From Thiofaba sp039822285 (GTDB lineage Bacteria > Pseudomonadota > Gammaproteobacteria > Halothiobacillales > Halothiobacillaceae): a DNA stretch of 64,000 nucleotides. Made by a program: the position numbers and the translations under genes. The stretch spans positions 1-64,000 of the forward strand of contig NZ_JBAJEY010000004.1 in assembly GCF_039822285.1 (NCBI RefSeq), read 5' to 3'. Under the pieces are notes generated by a model. The model ran no database searches. It saw nothing but the letters and a program-made list of their open reading frames with translations, and was not told where the DNA came from. Below are positions 34,842-43,711 of the stretch, piece after piece; within the stretch, counting starts at the first letter, position 1, and every line of letters begins with the position of its first letter.

Positions 34842-35369
34842 TTGCACGACGCTGTTTATCTTGGGCTGCTGGCAGCCCTCTTCATTCCCGCCGTCATCAC
34901 TGACATCCGTGACCGGCGCATCCCCAATGTCCTGACCCTGCCGTTCTGGTTCATCGGTATTGCCGCGCACGCTGTCCTGGACGGGTTGCCGGGGCTGAAG
35001 GAGGCCGGGCTCGGCTGGCTGATCCTCTTTGCCATGACCTTACCGTTCTGGTTGCTGGGCTGGATGGGGGCGGGGGATGTGAAGCTCATGGCGGCCGTCG
35101 GGGCGCTGGTCGGGGCGGACCTTGCCCTGGATGTCCTGCTCGGCATCGTCTTGACCGGCCTTATCCTGGCCGTCATCCAGCTCATCCGCCATGGCCTGTT
35201 GCTGCAGTCCCTGCGCAGGTTCATCGCCATCTTCGGCTTCAGTATGGCAGCGGGTCGCCCGACCTACATCGAACCCGAAAGCCGCGAGCGTGGCCTGATT
35301 CTCCCTTACGCCATCCCTATTGCCATCGGCACCCTCGCGGCGCTGGTTTTTAGGCTATACATCTATTGA
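34842..35369 (+). CDS. cpaA: Prepilin peptidase TadV/CpaA (A24 family)
   Basis: 175 aa inner-membrane aspartyl protease that processes Flp and TadE-type prepilins. The two catalytic aspartates are seen in ITDIRDRRIPN (near residue 21) and GAGDVKLMAA (near 80). It lacks the N-methyltransferase part of PilD, as usual for TadV. It begins with TTG at 34842, with no better start nearby. Confidence 0.88.
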   Translation: MHDAVYLGLLAALFIPAVITDIRDRRIPNVLTLPFWFIGIAAHAVLDGLPGLKEAGLGWLILFAMTLPFWLLGWMGAGDVKLMAAVGALVGADLALDVLLGIVLTGLILAVIQLIRHGLLLQSLRRFIAIFGFSMAAGRPTYIEPESRERGLILPYAIPIAIGTLAALVFRLYIY

Positions 35370-35441
35370 GGCGCCCGTGGGGTGCCGGGGTCATGTGGGC
35401 GTTCCCTGCATGATGCGAACAAACAGGGAGAGCACCTGCGT

Positions 35442-35837
35442 ATGCCGTACGACGATATGCCGGCCACGTCGGAAACCGCGTCACTGTTCAGTCATTTCCG
35501 ACACAAGAAACTCGGGATCTCCGGAGCGCCTCGGGCGGTCATGGGGACGGTGTTCCCGTCCGCGCCCCTGTCGTTTGGCGATCTGGGGGTCGGCCCATCG
35601 CTGCTCAACAAGTTGATCCTCAAGCATCTGCTGGTCGGGGGGGCGCTGCGCAACGATGAGCTGGCCCAGCGCCTTGCCATCCCTCTCTCCCTGCTCGACG
35701 AGCCGACCACCTTCCTGCGCAAGGAAATGATGGTCGAGGCGCGTGGTGAGGGCTCGGCCGGCATATCGGGCGTGATGCGCCTGAATTTGACGGAGCGGGG
35801 ATACCAGCGGGCCCGCGCCTACCTGGAGGAAAACTGA
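35442..35837 (+). pseudogene. N-terminal fragment of a Tad-locus AAA-type ATPase
   Basis: 131 aa after ATG 35442 with ribosome-binding site AGGGAG. Residues ~50-130 form a winged-helix-like region (LLNKLILKHLLVGGALRNDE, LTERGYQRARAYLEEN). This resembles the N-terminal domain of ~450-residue AAA-type ATPases found in tad/type IV pilus loci, in which the sequence continues into the ATPase. Here it stops at the point where the linker should start, and the next bases are secretin sequence. Family assignment is from memory of the pattern. Confidence 0.6.
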
Positions 35838-36063
35838 ACTGGTGATTATCGTCACCCCGCGCCTGGTCAAGCCCGTACCTGCGGGACAACTGAAGACCCC
35901 GGCCGACCAGTTCGTGCCCCCGAGTGACTTTGACCAGTATCTGATGGGGACACTGGAAGGCCCACGCTCGGCAGCTCCTGCTCCGGCAGCGAAGGAGCAG
36001 GGCGCCGGGACGCCCGCTTCCCGGGGCGGTGGCACCGATGGCACCTATGGACATCAACTCTAA
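35836..36063 (+). pseudogene. C-terminal remnant of Tad secretin CpaC/RcpA
   Basis: The frame reads TELVIIVTPRLVKPVPAG, then DQFVPPSDFDQYLMGTLEG, which is the last conserved strand and tail of CpaC/RcpA secretins. The preceding ~400 residues of secretin (N domains, gate) are absent. A GTG at 35842 could start a 73-residue peptide, but that could not form an outer-membrane channel. The fragment joins the ATPase fragment within a few bases of 35835, so a single deletion or a mis-assembly is likely. Confidence 0.75.
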
Positions 36064-36075
36064 GGGGATGAGGAC

Positions 36076-36357
36076 ATGCGCAAGACCAACACCGTGATCG
36101 CCCTCATCATCCCGCTGGCCCTTATCGGGCTGGCGGGGTGCACGGGCAACCAACAGACCCTGCGCGCCGATTTCGGTGAAGCCGTCAAGGCCAATACCGC
36201 CATGCAGACCATCAATCCGACGGCCGGGCAGGCGGAGGTGCCGGTAGCCACCCGCGATGGGCAACGCACCGAAAACATCATGGATGCCTACCGGAAGGAT
36301 ACGGGCAAGCCCGATACCACGACGACGGGCACGCGCATCATCCAGGGGATACGTTAA
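36076..36357 (+). CDS. Small Tad-locus lipoprotein
   Basis: 93 aa with a lipoprotein signal peptide ending LAGC (cysteine near residue 22). The mature part has FGEAVKANTAMQTINP, a motif I associate with small lipoproteins found between the secretin and TadG genes in proteobacterial tad loci. A role in outer-membrane pilus assembly (CpaD/pilotin-like) is inferred from position only. Confidence 0.7.
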   Translation: MRKTNTVIALIIPLALIGLAGCTGNQQTLRADFGEAVKANTAMQTINPTAGQAEVPVATRDGQRTENIMDAYRKDTGKPDTTTTGTRIIQGIR

Positions 36358-36407
36358 CGCCGGACCTGAGGGCGCAGTCCCCACAAGACGGAGGTCGAGG
36401 AGACGCT

Positions 36408-38036
36408 ATGAACATCATCGGACCCATGCGAGTCACCCAGCGCGGGGCGGTGCTCGTCTTTCTCGCGATCGGCATCGCCCTGTTGATTGGCGTGGCGGCC
36501 CTGGCGGTCGACCTGGGGCGCCTCTTCGTCCTCCACACGCAGATGCAGAACGCCGTGGATGCCGCGGCGCTGGCCGCAGCGACCGAGCTCGACCAGTACG
36601 ACAATAGCCAGGATGGTGGGCGGGGTGGGGCGCGTGATCGCGCCCGGCGGGCGGCGCGCGACCTCCTCAGTCATCAGAGCGCCTTGGTCAAGGCGGATCC
36701 GCAGCTATTGCAGGATCTGGATGTCAGCGCAACTTCGCCTAACTTCCGGTTTTACTGCTATATCGGCGAATCGACCGCTTCGCTGACCGAATCGTGCGAC
36801 TTGGCCACGCCGGTGCCCGCACCGGGCGAGCCGGGGAAATATCTCGCCTCCAGCGATCATGACGCGCATTACGTCCGTGTCACCTTGAACGAGCGCAAGA
36901 TCGACCTGTTCTTCCTGCCGGTGCTGCAGGCCTGGCCGATCAACGCCGCCGCACCGACCGAGGCGGCCCGCAAGACCACCGCCCTTGCCGGCAGGCGCTG
37001 GTATGCCTGCAACTACCCGCCGCTGATGATTTGCGACCCCTTCGAGAACAACGCTGCAGGCACGGGCAGCCGCAACCTTGCTGAGGCGGTGGCGCGTGGT
37101 GATTTGAACAAAGGCGATGTGGTGGTGCTGAAATACCAGGCCAATTCATGGGCCCCGGGGGATTTCGCCTTCCTCCTCCCCGGTGTGCCTGGGAGTTACG
37201 ACACAGGGGCCAAGTCATTGGGGGACTACATTGCCAACCCCAGTAAACAGGCCTGTACCCCTCCCCTGGTGCATACCCGCACCGGTTCGGTCCAGAGCTG
37301 GCCGAACTGGGCGCTCGACACCTACTTCGATATCTACAAGAGCTACACCCCAGGCGACTCCAAGGCGGCCCCCAATGTGATCAACTTCCCGCCTCGGACC
37401 CTGGCCGATTACTCCGATGCCTCGGCCGTCAATGGCGCTTGGAAAGCTTACGATGCGGGGCGTGGGCGCTTCGCCAACTCGGCCTGGGATCGGGATGCCT
37501 ATTGGGCGACTTATCATGCGCCCTTGGGGCATAGCAAACCGGGCACTTGGACGGTGGGGGCGCAGAGTGTCAACTGGAGCACGGCCTCCCGTTGGGAGGT
37601 CTACAACTGGGAGATCAGCGAAGGCAAGCTGCCCTGTACCGCTAACCCCACCAATGCGGATGGTACGCCTTATACCGACAAGGGAACGCCAGTCACCGTG
37701 GATTGCAGCCTGCCCAACCCGGCCGATGCCGAGAAGAACCCCGTCTGGTCCAAGTATCAGGCGGATGTGAGTGCCTCCTGGGTGGATGGCAAGCCTGAGC
37801 CTGGGCGCTTCGTCAACGATCCGAACCGCCGGGTGCTCTATGTGGCGGCCATCGACTGCGTCACCCAGAACATCAACGGCAGCAAGCCGGCGGTGGCTTC
37901 GGCCTTCGCCAAGTTCTTCATCCTCCAGGACTCGCAGGATTCGGCCAGTGAGAAAGTGAACTTCATCGCTGAGTTCATGGGGTTGGCGAACGAGAACGAT
38001 GATGTCATCCACCATGAAGTGGTGCTGTATGAATAG
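36408..38036 (+). CDS. TadG-like Flp pilus assembly protein
   Basis: 542 aa. The N-terminus RGAVLVFLAIGIALLIGVAA is the single hydrophobic Tad_N/TadG-type segment, followed by DLGRLFVLHTQMQNAVDAAALAAA, diagnostic of TadG-like proteins. The long remainder is predicted periplasmic. No von Willebrand MIDAS motif is obvious. ATG 36408 has GGAG upstream. The stop overlaps the following TadE gene by 8 bases. Confidence 0.85.
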   Translation: MNIIGPMRVTQRGAVLVFLAIGIALLIGVAALAVDLGRLFVLHTQMQNAVDAAALAAATELDQYDNSQDGGRGGARDRARRAARDLLSHQSALVKADPQLLQDLDVSATSPNFRFYCYIGESTASLTESCDLATPVPAPGEPGKYLASSDHDAHYVRVTLNERKIDLFFLPVLQAWPINAAAPTEAARKTTALAGRRWYACNYPPLMICDPFENNAAGTGSRNLAEAVARGDLNKGDVVVLKYQANSWAPGDFAFLLPGVPGSYDTGAKSLGDYIANPSKQACTPPLVHTRTGSVQSWPNWALDTYFDIYKSYTPGDSKAAPNVINFPPRTLADYSDASAVNGAWKAYDAGRGRFANSAWDRDAYWATYHAPLGHSKPGTWTVGAQSVNWSTASRWEVYNWEISEGKLPCTANPTNADGTPYTDKGTPVTVDCSLPNPADAEKNPVWSKYQADVSASWVDGKPEPGRFVNDPNRRVLYVAAIDCVTQNINGSKPAVASAFAKFFILQDSQDSASEKVNFIAEFMGLANENDDVIHHEVVLYE

Positions 38037-38499
38037 GCCGCATCCAAGGCCCTCGCGCGGGGCCGTGATGGTCGAGTTCGCGCTCACGGTGATGATGCTG
38101 GTGGCTCTTGTGTTCGGCATCACGGAGTTGGGACGTGCGCTTTATCAATGGAACACCTTGACCAAGGCAGCCGAGGTCGGGGTGCGCTTTCTCAGCCGCG
38201 CCTACGATCAGCTCGACCCCCTGACCTGTGCCCCCAAGGCAGGGTGGGCGTCCAGTGTGACCAAGGCCAAGAACCTGGTCGTCTATGGTCAGGAGACGGC
38301 GACACCGCCGGCCCGCCTCCCTGGTTTGGCTCCCGCCAACGTATCCGTTCAGGTCTTGCCCTACAACGCGAGTTTCAAGGCTTGTCCGCTGCGCATCGAC
38401 GTGACCGGGGTGCCCTTCGACTCCCCGGTCCTTGTCGGCCTGTTCGGATTCAATATCACCCTATCGGCGCATGCCGAGGAGAGGTACATCGGTGAATAG
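38029..38499 (+). CDS. TadE-like minor pseudopilin 1
   Basis: 156 aa. RGAVMVEFALTVMML is the TadE motif, with the Glu expected after prepilin processing, and the rest is periplasmic. ATG 38029 overlaps the TadG stop. Processing by the CpaA peptidase is expected from the family. Confidence 0.85.
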   Translation: MNRPHPRPSRGAVMVEFALTVMMLVALVFGITELGRALYQWNTLTKAAEVGVRFLSRAYDQLDPLTCAPKAGWASSVTKAKNLVVYGQETATPPARLPGLAPANVSVQVLPYNASFKACPLRIDVTGVPFDSPVLVGLFGFNITLSAHAEERYIGE

Positions 38500-39043
38500 C
38501 CCCGCACGCAACAAGGGCCACCGTGCCATGCGCGGGGCCGCCCTGGTGGAGATGGCCATCAGCATCGTCCTCTTCCTGGTGCTCGTGTTCGCCATCATCG
38601 AATTCGCCCTGATCATCTTCGACTGGTCGCGAGTGGTGGAGGCCACCCGCGCGGCCACGCGCTTTGCGGTGGTCAATAACTCCGGCGTGACCTTACCGGA
38701 CTGCCGGGATGCCACTGGGGCGTATCAGCCCAATACCATCACCATCGCCATCCCCTTCAACTGCACCACGGCGACGGATGCCTGCGCCATCGCCAAGCGC
38801 GTGCAGGGCATCGTCAACCTGGGCCTGCTCGATTCCTCGGCGGCATCCCTGAAAGTGACCTATAAGTGTTCTGACACCGGGTTTTCGTTGAGGCCCAACA
38901 GCATGGCGATCTACGAGGTCACGGTGGAGAGTCAGGGCTTCAAGCATCCCTTGGTCGTTCCGAAATTGCTGGGGCTTGCGGCGACATGGACCATCCCCGC
39001 GTTCTCCACCACGCGAGTCAGTGAGGACATGGAAACGCAGTGA
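38492..39043 (+). CDS. TadE-like minor pseudopilin 2
   Basis: 183 aa from GTG 38492 (8-base overlap with the previous gene); ATG 38528 would give a 171-residue form. The sequence RGAALVEMAISIVLFLVLVFAI is the TadE/TadF-type segment, followed by a ~130-residue periplasmic part with several cysteines. It may play the TadF role. Confidence 0.82.
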   Translation: MNSPARNKGHRAMRGAALVEMAISIVLFLVLVFAIIEFALIIFDWSRVVEATRAATRFAVVNNSGVTLPDCRDATGAYQPNTITIAIPFNCTTATDACAIAKRVQGIVNLGLLDSSAASLKVTYKCSDTGFSLRPNSMAIYEVTVESQGFKHPLVVPKLLGLAATWTIPAFSTTRVSEDMETQ

Positions 39044-39124
39044 GAGGTTTGCGGTGCAGCGGGACAGGAATGCAGGCGGTCAATGGACGGGTTGCATACA
39101 ACATAGGAAAACCAGGATACAGCC

Positions 39125-40324
39125 ATGATGAATTTGAAAGTGGTCGCACTGGTGATTCAGGAGTCCACCGCGCAGCAGTTGTTCTCATCGCTATCGCGCC
39201 TTGAGGGTGTTGACTTCGACCTGCGCATGCACAGGGAGGATGAACGGCCTCTTTCCTCCGTCGGCGTCGAAGAGTTGCCCGATGTGGTGATCCTGGAGAT
39301 CAATGGACATCATGCCGAAGACATCACGGATGTAGAGCGCATCCTGCACGATCATGGCGACAAAGTGACCGTGTTTGTCACCGTCAAGGACGGAAACATA
39401 GACATCATTCGTCGCCTGATGCGGGCGGGGGTGCGGGATGTGTTGGTCCAGCCGATCCAGACCCAGGAGTTGGTCATCGAGATTACCCGCATCCTCTCCG
39501 AGAAGCGTGCCCGCCAATCCGCGGAGCAAGGACGGCAGGGGCACATCCTGTCCTTCCTCAATGCCAAGGGCGGCAGCGGTGGCTCGACGCTGGCGGTCAA
39601 TGTCGCCCACGCCTTGGCCTCTCAATTCGATCTCAAGGTCGTCCTCGTCGACCTCGACCTCCAGTTTGGTGTCTGCGCCCTGTTTCTGGACCTCAAGCCG
39701 CAGGCCACGGTGCTCGAGGCACTCAACAACCCGGCGCGTATCGATCCGGTGTTCGTGCAGGCACTGCTGACCCCCTATGAAGGCGGATTGCGTGTGCTGG
39801 CCTCTCCGGCGGATGTCTCCATCTCGCCAGACATGGATCCGGATACCGTCAGCGCCTTGCTGCATGCCCTAGCGGCCGAGGCGGATGTTGTGATCGTCGA
39901 TCTGCCTCGCCAGCTGCGGTCCTGGACCCTCGCGGTCATGCAGCTGTCCGATCCGTTGATGCTGGTGATCCAGAATACGCTCTCCACACTGCGCGATGCG
40001 CGTCTGCTTTTGGATGCGCTGCCTCGTCTGGGGGTGACGACCGAGCATGTCGAGTTCGTCAACAACCGCGCCATGGCGGACTCGCCCAGTGTCAGCATCG
40101 ATCATCTGAAGGAGACCCTGTCCCGGCAGCAGATTCATCGCGTGCGCAATGACTTCGAGCTCGCCGTGCATGCCCAGGACATCGGCAGGCCGCTGGCCAA
40201 GGTCTCTGAGCGATCCCCCCTGACCAAGGATGTGTTTTCGCTTGCCGAACAGATCGCGGAACGCTATGGGGCGCAACCTGCATCCTCCCCGGGCTTGCTT
40301 AAGCGCCTCTTCAATATTCACTAA
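39125..40324 (+). CDS. cpaE: Tad pilus localisation ATPase TadZ/CpaE
   Basis: 399 aa. A receiver-like N-terminal domain (residues ~5-130) precedes a MinD/ParA-like ATPase with the deviant Walker A KGGSGGST at ~148-155 and VVLVDLDLQFG. TadZ/CpaE proteins position the secretion machine at a pole. It is preceded by an 81-base gap with no convincing promoter and followed by cpaF 23 bases later. Confidence 0.9.
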   Translation: MMNLKVVALVIQESTAQQLFSSLSRLEGVDFDLRMHREDERPLSSVGVEELPDVVILEINGHHAEDITDVERILHDHGDKVTVFVTVKDGNIDIIRRLMRAGVRDVLVQPIQTQELVIEITRILSEKRARQSAEQGRQGHILSFLNAKGGSGGSTLAVNVAHALASQFDLKVVLVDLDLQFGVCALFLDLKPQATVLEALNNPARIDPVFVQALLTPYEGGLRVLASPADVSISPDMDPDTVSALLHALAAEADVVIVDLPRQLRSWTLAVMQLSDPLMLVIQNTLSTLRDARLLLDALPRLGVTTEHVEFVNNRAMADSPSVSIDHLKETLSRQQIHRVRNDFELAVHAQDIGRPLAKVSERSPLTKDVFSLAEQIAERYGAQPASSPGLLKRLFNIH

Positions 40325-40347
40325 CGAAAAGGATCGAGGGAAACGCC

Positions 40348-41682
40348 ATGGCCATGTTCTCCCAGAACAGCAATCCCATGCCGGCCGCAGCCAAGCAGGT
40401 CGAGTCGACCCCTCAGATGCAGGAGATCAAGGGGCGGATTCATCGCCGCCTGCTGGATCGGCTCAACCTCAAGATCATCGATCAGCTCGAGGCGGGGGTC
40501 GTGCGTGCCCAGATCGGGGACATCGTGCGCGACCTGCTGGACGAGGAATCGATTCCGCTCAATGCGTCCGAACGGGCGCGCCTGATCGCCGAGATTCAGG
40601 ACGAGGTGCTGGGCCTGGGGCCGCTGGAACCGCTGCTCGCCGACCCCTCCGTCTCCGACATCCTGGTCAACACCTACAAACAGGTGTACGTGGAGCGACG
40701 CGGCAAACTGGAAAAGACCAACGTCGTCTTCCAGAGCGACGACCACCTGCTGCGCATCATCGACAAGATCGCGAGCGGGGTCGGCCGCCGCATCGATGAG
40801 TCCTCACCGATGGTGGATGCGCGTCTGGCGGATGGTTCGCGCGTGAACGCGATCATCCCGCCCGCGGCGGTCGATGGCCCGATCCTCTCGATCCGCAAGT
40901 TCAGCGTGGACCCTTACATCATGAAAGATCTGGTGGGGTTCAAGTCCCTGACCCCGGGCATGGCCGAATTCATCAGTGCGGCGGTGAGGGCGCGGGTGAA
41001 TATTCTCATCTCCGGGGGCACCGGCTCGGGTAAGACCACACTGCTCAATGCCCTCTCCGGTTTCATCCCGGACAACGAGCGTGTGATCACCATCGAAGAC
41101 TCGGCCGAGCTTCAGCTGCAACAACCGCACGTGGTGCGCCTGGAGACCCGTCCCCCTAACATTGAGGGCAAGGGAGAAATCACCCAGCGTGACCTGGTGC
41201 GCAACGCCCTGCGCATGCGCCCCGACCGCATCATCGTCGGCGAGGTGCGTGGTGCTGAGGCACTGGACATGCTGCAGGCCATGAACACGGGCCATGATGG
41301 CTCGCTGACCACCATCCACGCCAACAGCCCGCGCGATGCGCTCACCCGCCTCGAGCACATGGTCGGCATGAGTGGTGTCCCCATTCCGCCGCTGGTGGTG
41401 CGTCAGCAGATTGCCGCGGCACTCAACCTGCTGATCGACGTGGAGCGCCTGATGGACGGCCGGCGCGTCATCACCAGTATCTCCGAGATCACCGGCATGG
41501 AAGAGTCGGTGGTGAACATGCAGGATATCTTCCGCTTCAACCAGAAGACGGTGGACGAGCATGGCCGGGTCATCGGCGAGTTCCGGGCCACGGGTATCCG
41601 TCCCATCATGCTCAAGCGCTTCCGCGAGCGCGGCATCGTGCTGGATGACGCCCTGTTCGATCCCGAACGCGTCTATCAATAG
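40348..41682 (+). CDS. cpaF: Tad secretion ATPase TadA/CpaF
   Basis: 444 aa cytoplasmic hexameric ATPase driving Flp pilus assembly. Walker A GGTGSGKTT is near residue 222, the Asp box and Walker B lie in RMRPDRIIVGEVRG, and the His box in TIHANSPRDALTRLE. Length and motif order match TadA. Complete and apparently functional. Confidence 0.95.
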   Translation: MAMFSQNSNPMPAAAKQVESTPQMQEIKGRIHRRLLDRLNLKIIDQLEAGVVRAQIGDIVRDLLDEESIPLNASERARLIAEIQDEVLGLGPLEPLLADPSVSDILVNTYKQVYVERRGKLEKTNVVFQSDDHLLRIIDKIASGVGRRIDESSPMVDARLADGSRVNAIIPPAAVDGPILSIRKFSVDPYIMKDLVGFKSLTPGMAEFISAAVRARVNILISGGTGSGKTTLLNALSGFIPDNERVITIEDSAELQLQQPHVVRLETRPPNIEGKGEITQRDLVRNALRMRPDRIIVGEVRGAEALDMLQAMNTGHDGSLTTIHANSPRDALTRLEHMVGMSGVPIPPLVVRQQIAAALNLLIDVERLMDGRRVITSISEITGMEESVVNMQDIFRFNQKTVDEHGRVIGEFRATGIRPIMLKRFRERGIVLDDALFDPERVYQ

Positions 41683-41690
41683 GGGGCGAC

Positions 41691-42680
41691 ATGGACAACA
41701 CGCTCGTCATCATCGCATCCATCCTCGCCTTCATCGCCGTGGTCGTGCTGGTGGAAGGCATCTACCTTCTGGCGCGAAGTGTCCAGGAGGAAGGCGTGGC
41801 GCGTGTGCAACAACGCCTGCGCAACCTGTCCGCAGGAGGGGGGCATGGTGAGGACGTGGTGAAGCACCTGATCAAACAGCGCCTCCTCAGTGAAACGCCC
41901 GCGATCAACCGCCTCCTGCTCATGGTGCCCCGCGTCCACGCCGTCGACCACATGCTGGAGCAGTCCGGCCTTGATCTGACGGTCATGCGTTACATGGGCC
42001 TTCAGTTCATGCTGTCGGCCATGTTTTTCGCGGCCGGGATGCTGCTATCGAAGCTTCCCATGCCCGTGGTCCTGGGAGTGGCGGTGGTGGCGGGCTTCCT
42101 GCTGCCCCATTTCTATGTCGTCTCTCGGATGCGCAGGCGTCGCCTCAAGTTGACCGAACAACTGCCGGACGCGTTGGACTTCATTGCCCGCAGCCTGCGG
42201 GCCGGCAACCCCTTTTCCGCCTCCCTCAAGGCGGCGGCCCAGGAGATTCCGGATCCTCTGGGCAAAGAGTTCGGCATCACGTTCGACGAGCTGAATTATG
42301 GTCTTCCCCTCGAGGATGCCCTCCATAACCTTGGGCACCGGACCGGCAGCGAGGAAATGCATTATTTCATTACCGCCGTGATCATCCAGCGACAGACGGG
42401 CGGCAATCTGGCGGACGTGCTGAACCGCATTGCCGAGGTCATGCGCGCGCGTGCGCGGACCTTCCGTGAGATCCAGATCCAGGCAGCGGAAATGAAACTG
42501 TCGGCCCGCGTCCTGATCGGCTTGCCGTTCTTCGTGGCCGGCGTGCTCAGCATCTTCAATCCGAGTTATCTTGCCATCCTCTTCACCGAGCCGGCCGGGC
42601 GGGTCGTCATTGCGCTCCAGCTGTTCCTCATGCTGGTGGGCTACCTTGTGGTTCGCCGCATGATCAATTTCCGCGTGTAG
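41691..42680 (+). CDS. tadB: Tad inner-membrane platform protein TadB
   Basis: 329 aa. An N-terminal helix, two central helices, a type II secretion F domain (QLPDALDFIARSLRAGNPF, then the GLPLEDAL region) and a C-terminal helix pair. It works with TadC as the membrane platform for the TadA ATPase. It is 8 bases after cpaF. Confidence 0.92.
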   Translation: MDNTLVIIASILAFIAVVVLVEGIYLLARSVQEEGVARVQQRLRNLSAGGGHGEDVVKHLIKQRLLSETPAINRLLLMVPRVHAVDHMLEQSGLDLTVMRYMGLQFMLSAMFFAAGMLLSKLPMPVVLGVAVVAGFLLPHFYVVSRMRRRRLKLTEQLPDALDFIARSLRAGNPFSASLKAAAQEIPDPLGKEFGITFDELNYGLPLEDALHNLGHRTGSEEMHYFITAVIIQRQTGGNLADVLNRIAEVMRARARTFREIQIQAAEMKLSARVLIGLPFFVAGVLSIFNPSYLAILFTEPAGRVVIALQLFLMLVGYLVVRRMINFRV

Positions 42681-42692
42681 GGGGAGGGAGCC

Positions 42693-43685
42693 ATGCAGGA
42701 TTTTTTCAACATGATGCCGGGTTTGCCCGAGGGCTGGCTGACCACGCTGAGTCTCATACTCGCCTTCCTTGCCACGGTGCTTCTGGTGATGGGGGTTCTC
42801 TCCGTTCTCATGGGCGGGCCGACGCCGATTGAGCGGCGTCTCGACTACGTGAAACGTCAGAGCGAGCAGCCCGAAAGACACCGTCGGACCCCCCACCAGG
42901 AAGGTGGGTTCGAAGTGCGTTGGTTGGAACCGGCCATGAAGCTGGCCCTGCCTTCCGAAGCCTGGAAGCGCTCAGAGACCCGGACGAAACTGATTCAGGC
43001 TGGCATCCGGCATCCCAACGGGGTGGCCTATTACTACGGTTTCAAGTTTTTGTTGGCCGTCGCGTTGCCCCTTCTTGCCTTGGTTCCGGTGCTGGTGATG
43101 GGGTATTTGGGCACCGTCGACAGGGTGACCTTGATTGCCATGGTCGTGCTGGCGGCCGTGGTGGGGTTCTATCTGCCCAACTTTTACGTTGCGCATCGCC
43201 GGGAGAAGCGCCAGCTCGAGTTCAGCGAAGGCTTTCCAGACGCGATGGACATGCTAGTGGTGTGCGTCGAGGCGGGGCTGGGGCTGGATGCGGCGATCCA
43301 GCGGGTGGGGGAGGAGATTGCCTTCGCCCACCCCGAACTCGCGATTGAGTTCCAGTTGGTCAGCCTGGAATTGCGTGCGGGAAAGAGCCGGGAGGATGCC
43401 CTCCGTTCGCTTGCCCTGCGCACGGGCATTGAAGAGGTCCAGGCGCTGGTCACGCTGTTGATCCAGGCTGAGCATTTTGGCACCAGCATCGCCGCAGCCC
43501 TGCGCACCCATGCGACCGAAATGCGCTCCAAGCGGATCGACCGGGCGCGCGAGAGGGCAGCCAAGCTGCCGGTCAAGCTGATCTTCCCGATCATCCTGTT
43601 TATCTTCCCCGCGCTCTTTCTCGTGGTGCTCGGGCCGGCGGTGGTGAGCATCTACAAGGGCTTTGTGACCGGTTTCGGGGGCTAG
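42693..43685 (+). CDS. tadC: Tad inner-membrane platform protein TadC
   Basis: 330 aa, paralogous to TadB. The T2SF domain is clear (FPDAMDMLVVCVEAGLGLDAA and LRTHATEMRSKRIDRARERAAKLPVK, the typical TadC ending) with terminal hydrophobic helices. It lies 12 bases after tadB. Confidence 0.92.
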   Translation: MQDFFNMMPGLPEGWLTTLSLILAFLATVLLVMGVLSVLMGGPTPIERRLDYVKRQSEQPERHRRTPHQEGGFEVRWLEPAMKLALPSEAWKRSETRTKLIQAGIRHPNGVAYYYGFKFLLAVALPLLALVPVLVMGYLGTVDRVTLIAMVVLAAVVGFYLPNFYVAHRREKRQLEFSEGFPDAMDMLVVCVEAGLGLDAAIQRVGEEIAFAHPELAIEFQLVSLELRAGKSREDALRSLALRTGIEEVQALVTLLIQAEHFGTSIAAALRTHATEMRSKRIDRARERAAKLPVKLIFPIILFIFPALFLVVLGPAVVSIYKGFVTGFGG

Positions 43686-43711
43686 TTCACCGACCGGGAA
43701 GGAGTAAGGCT

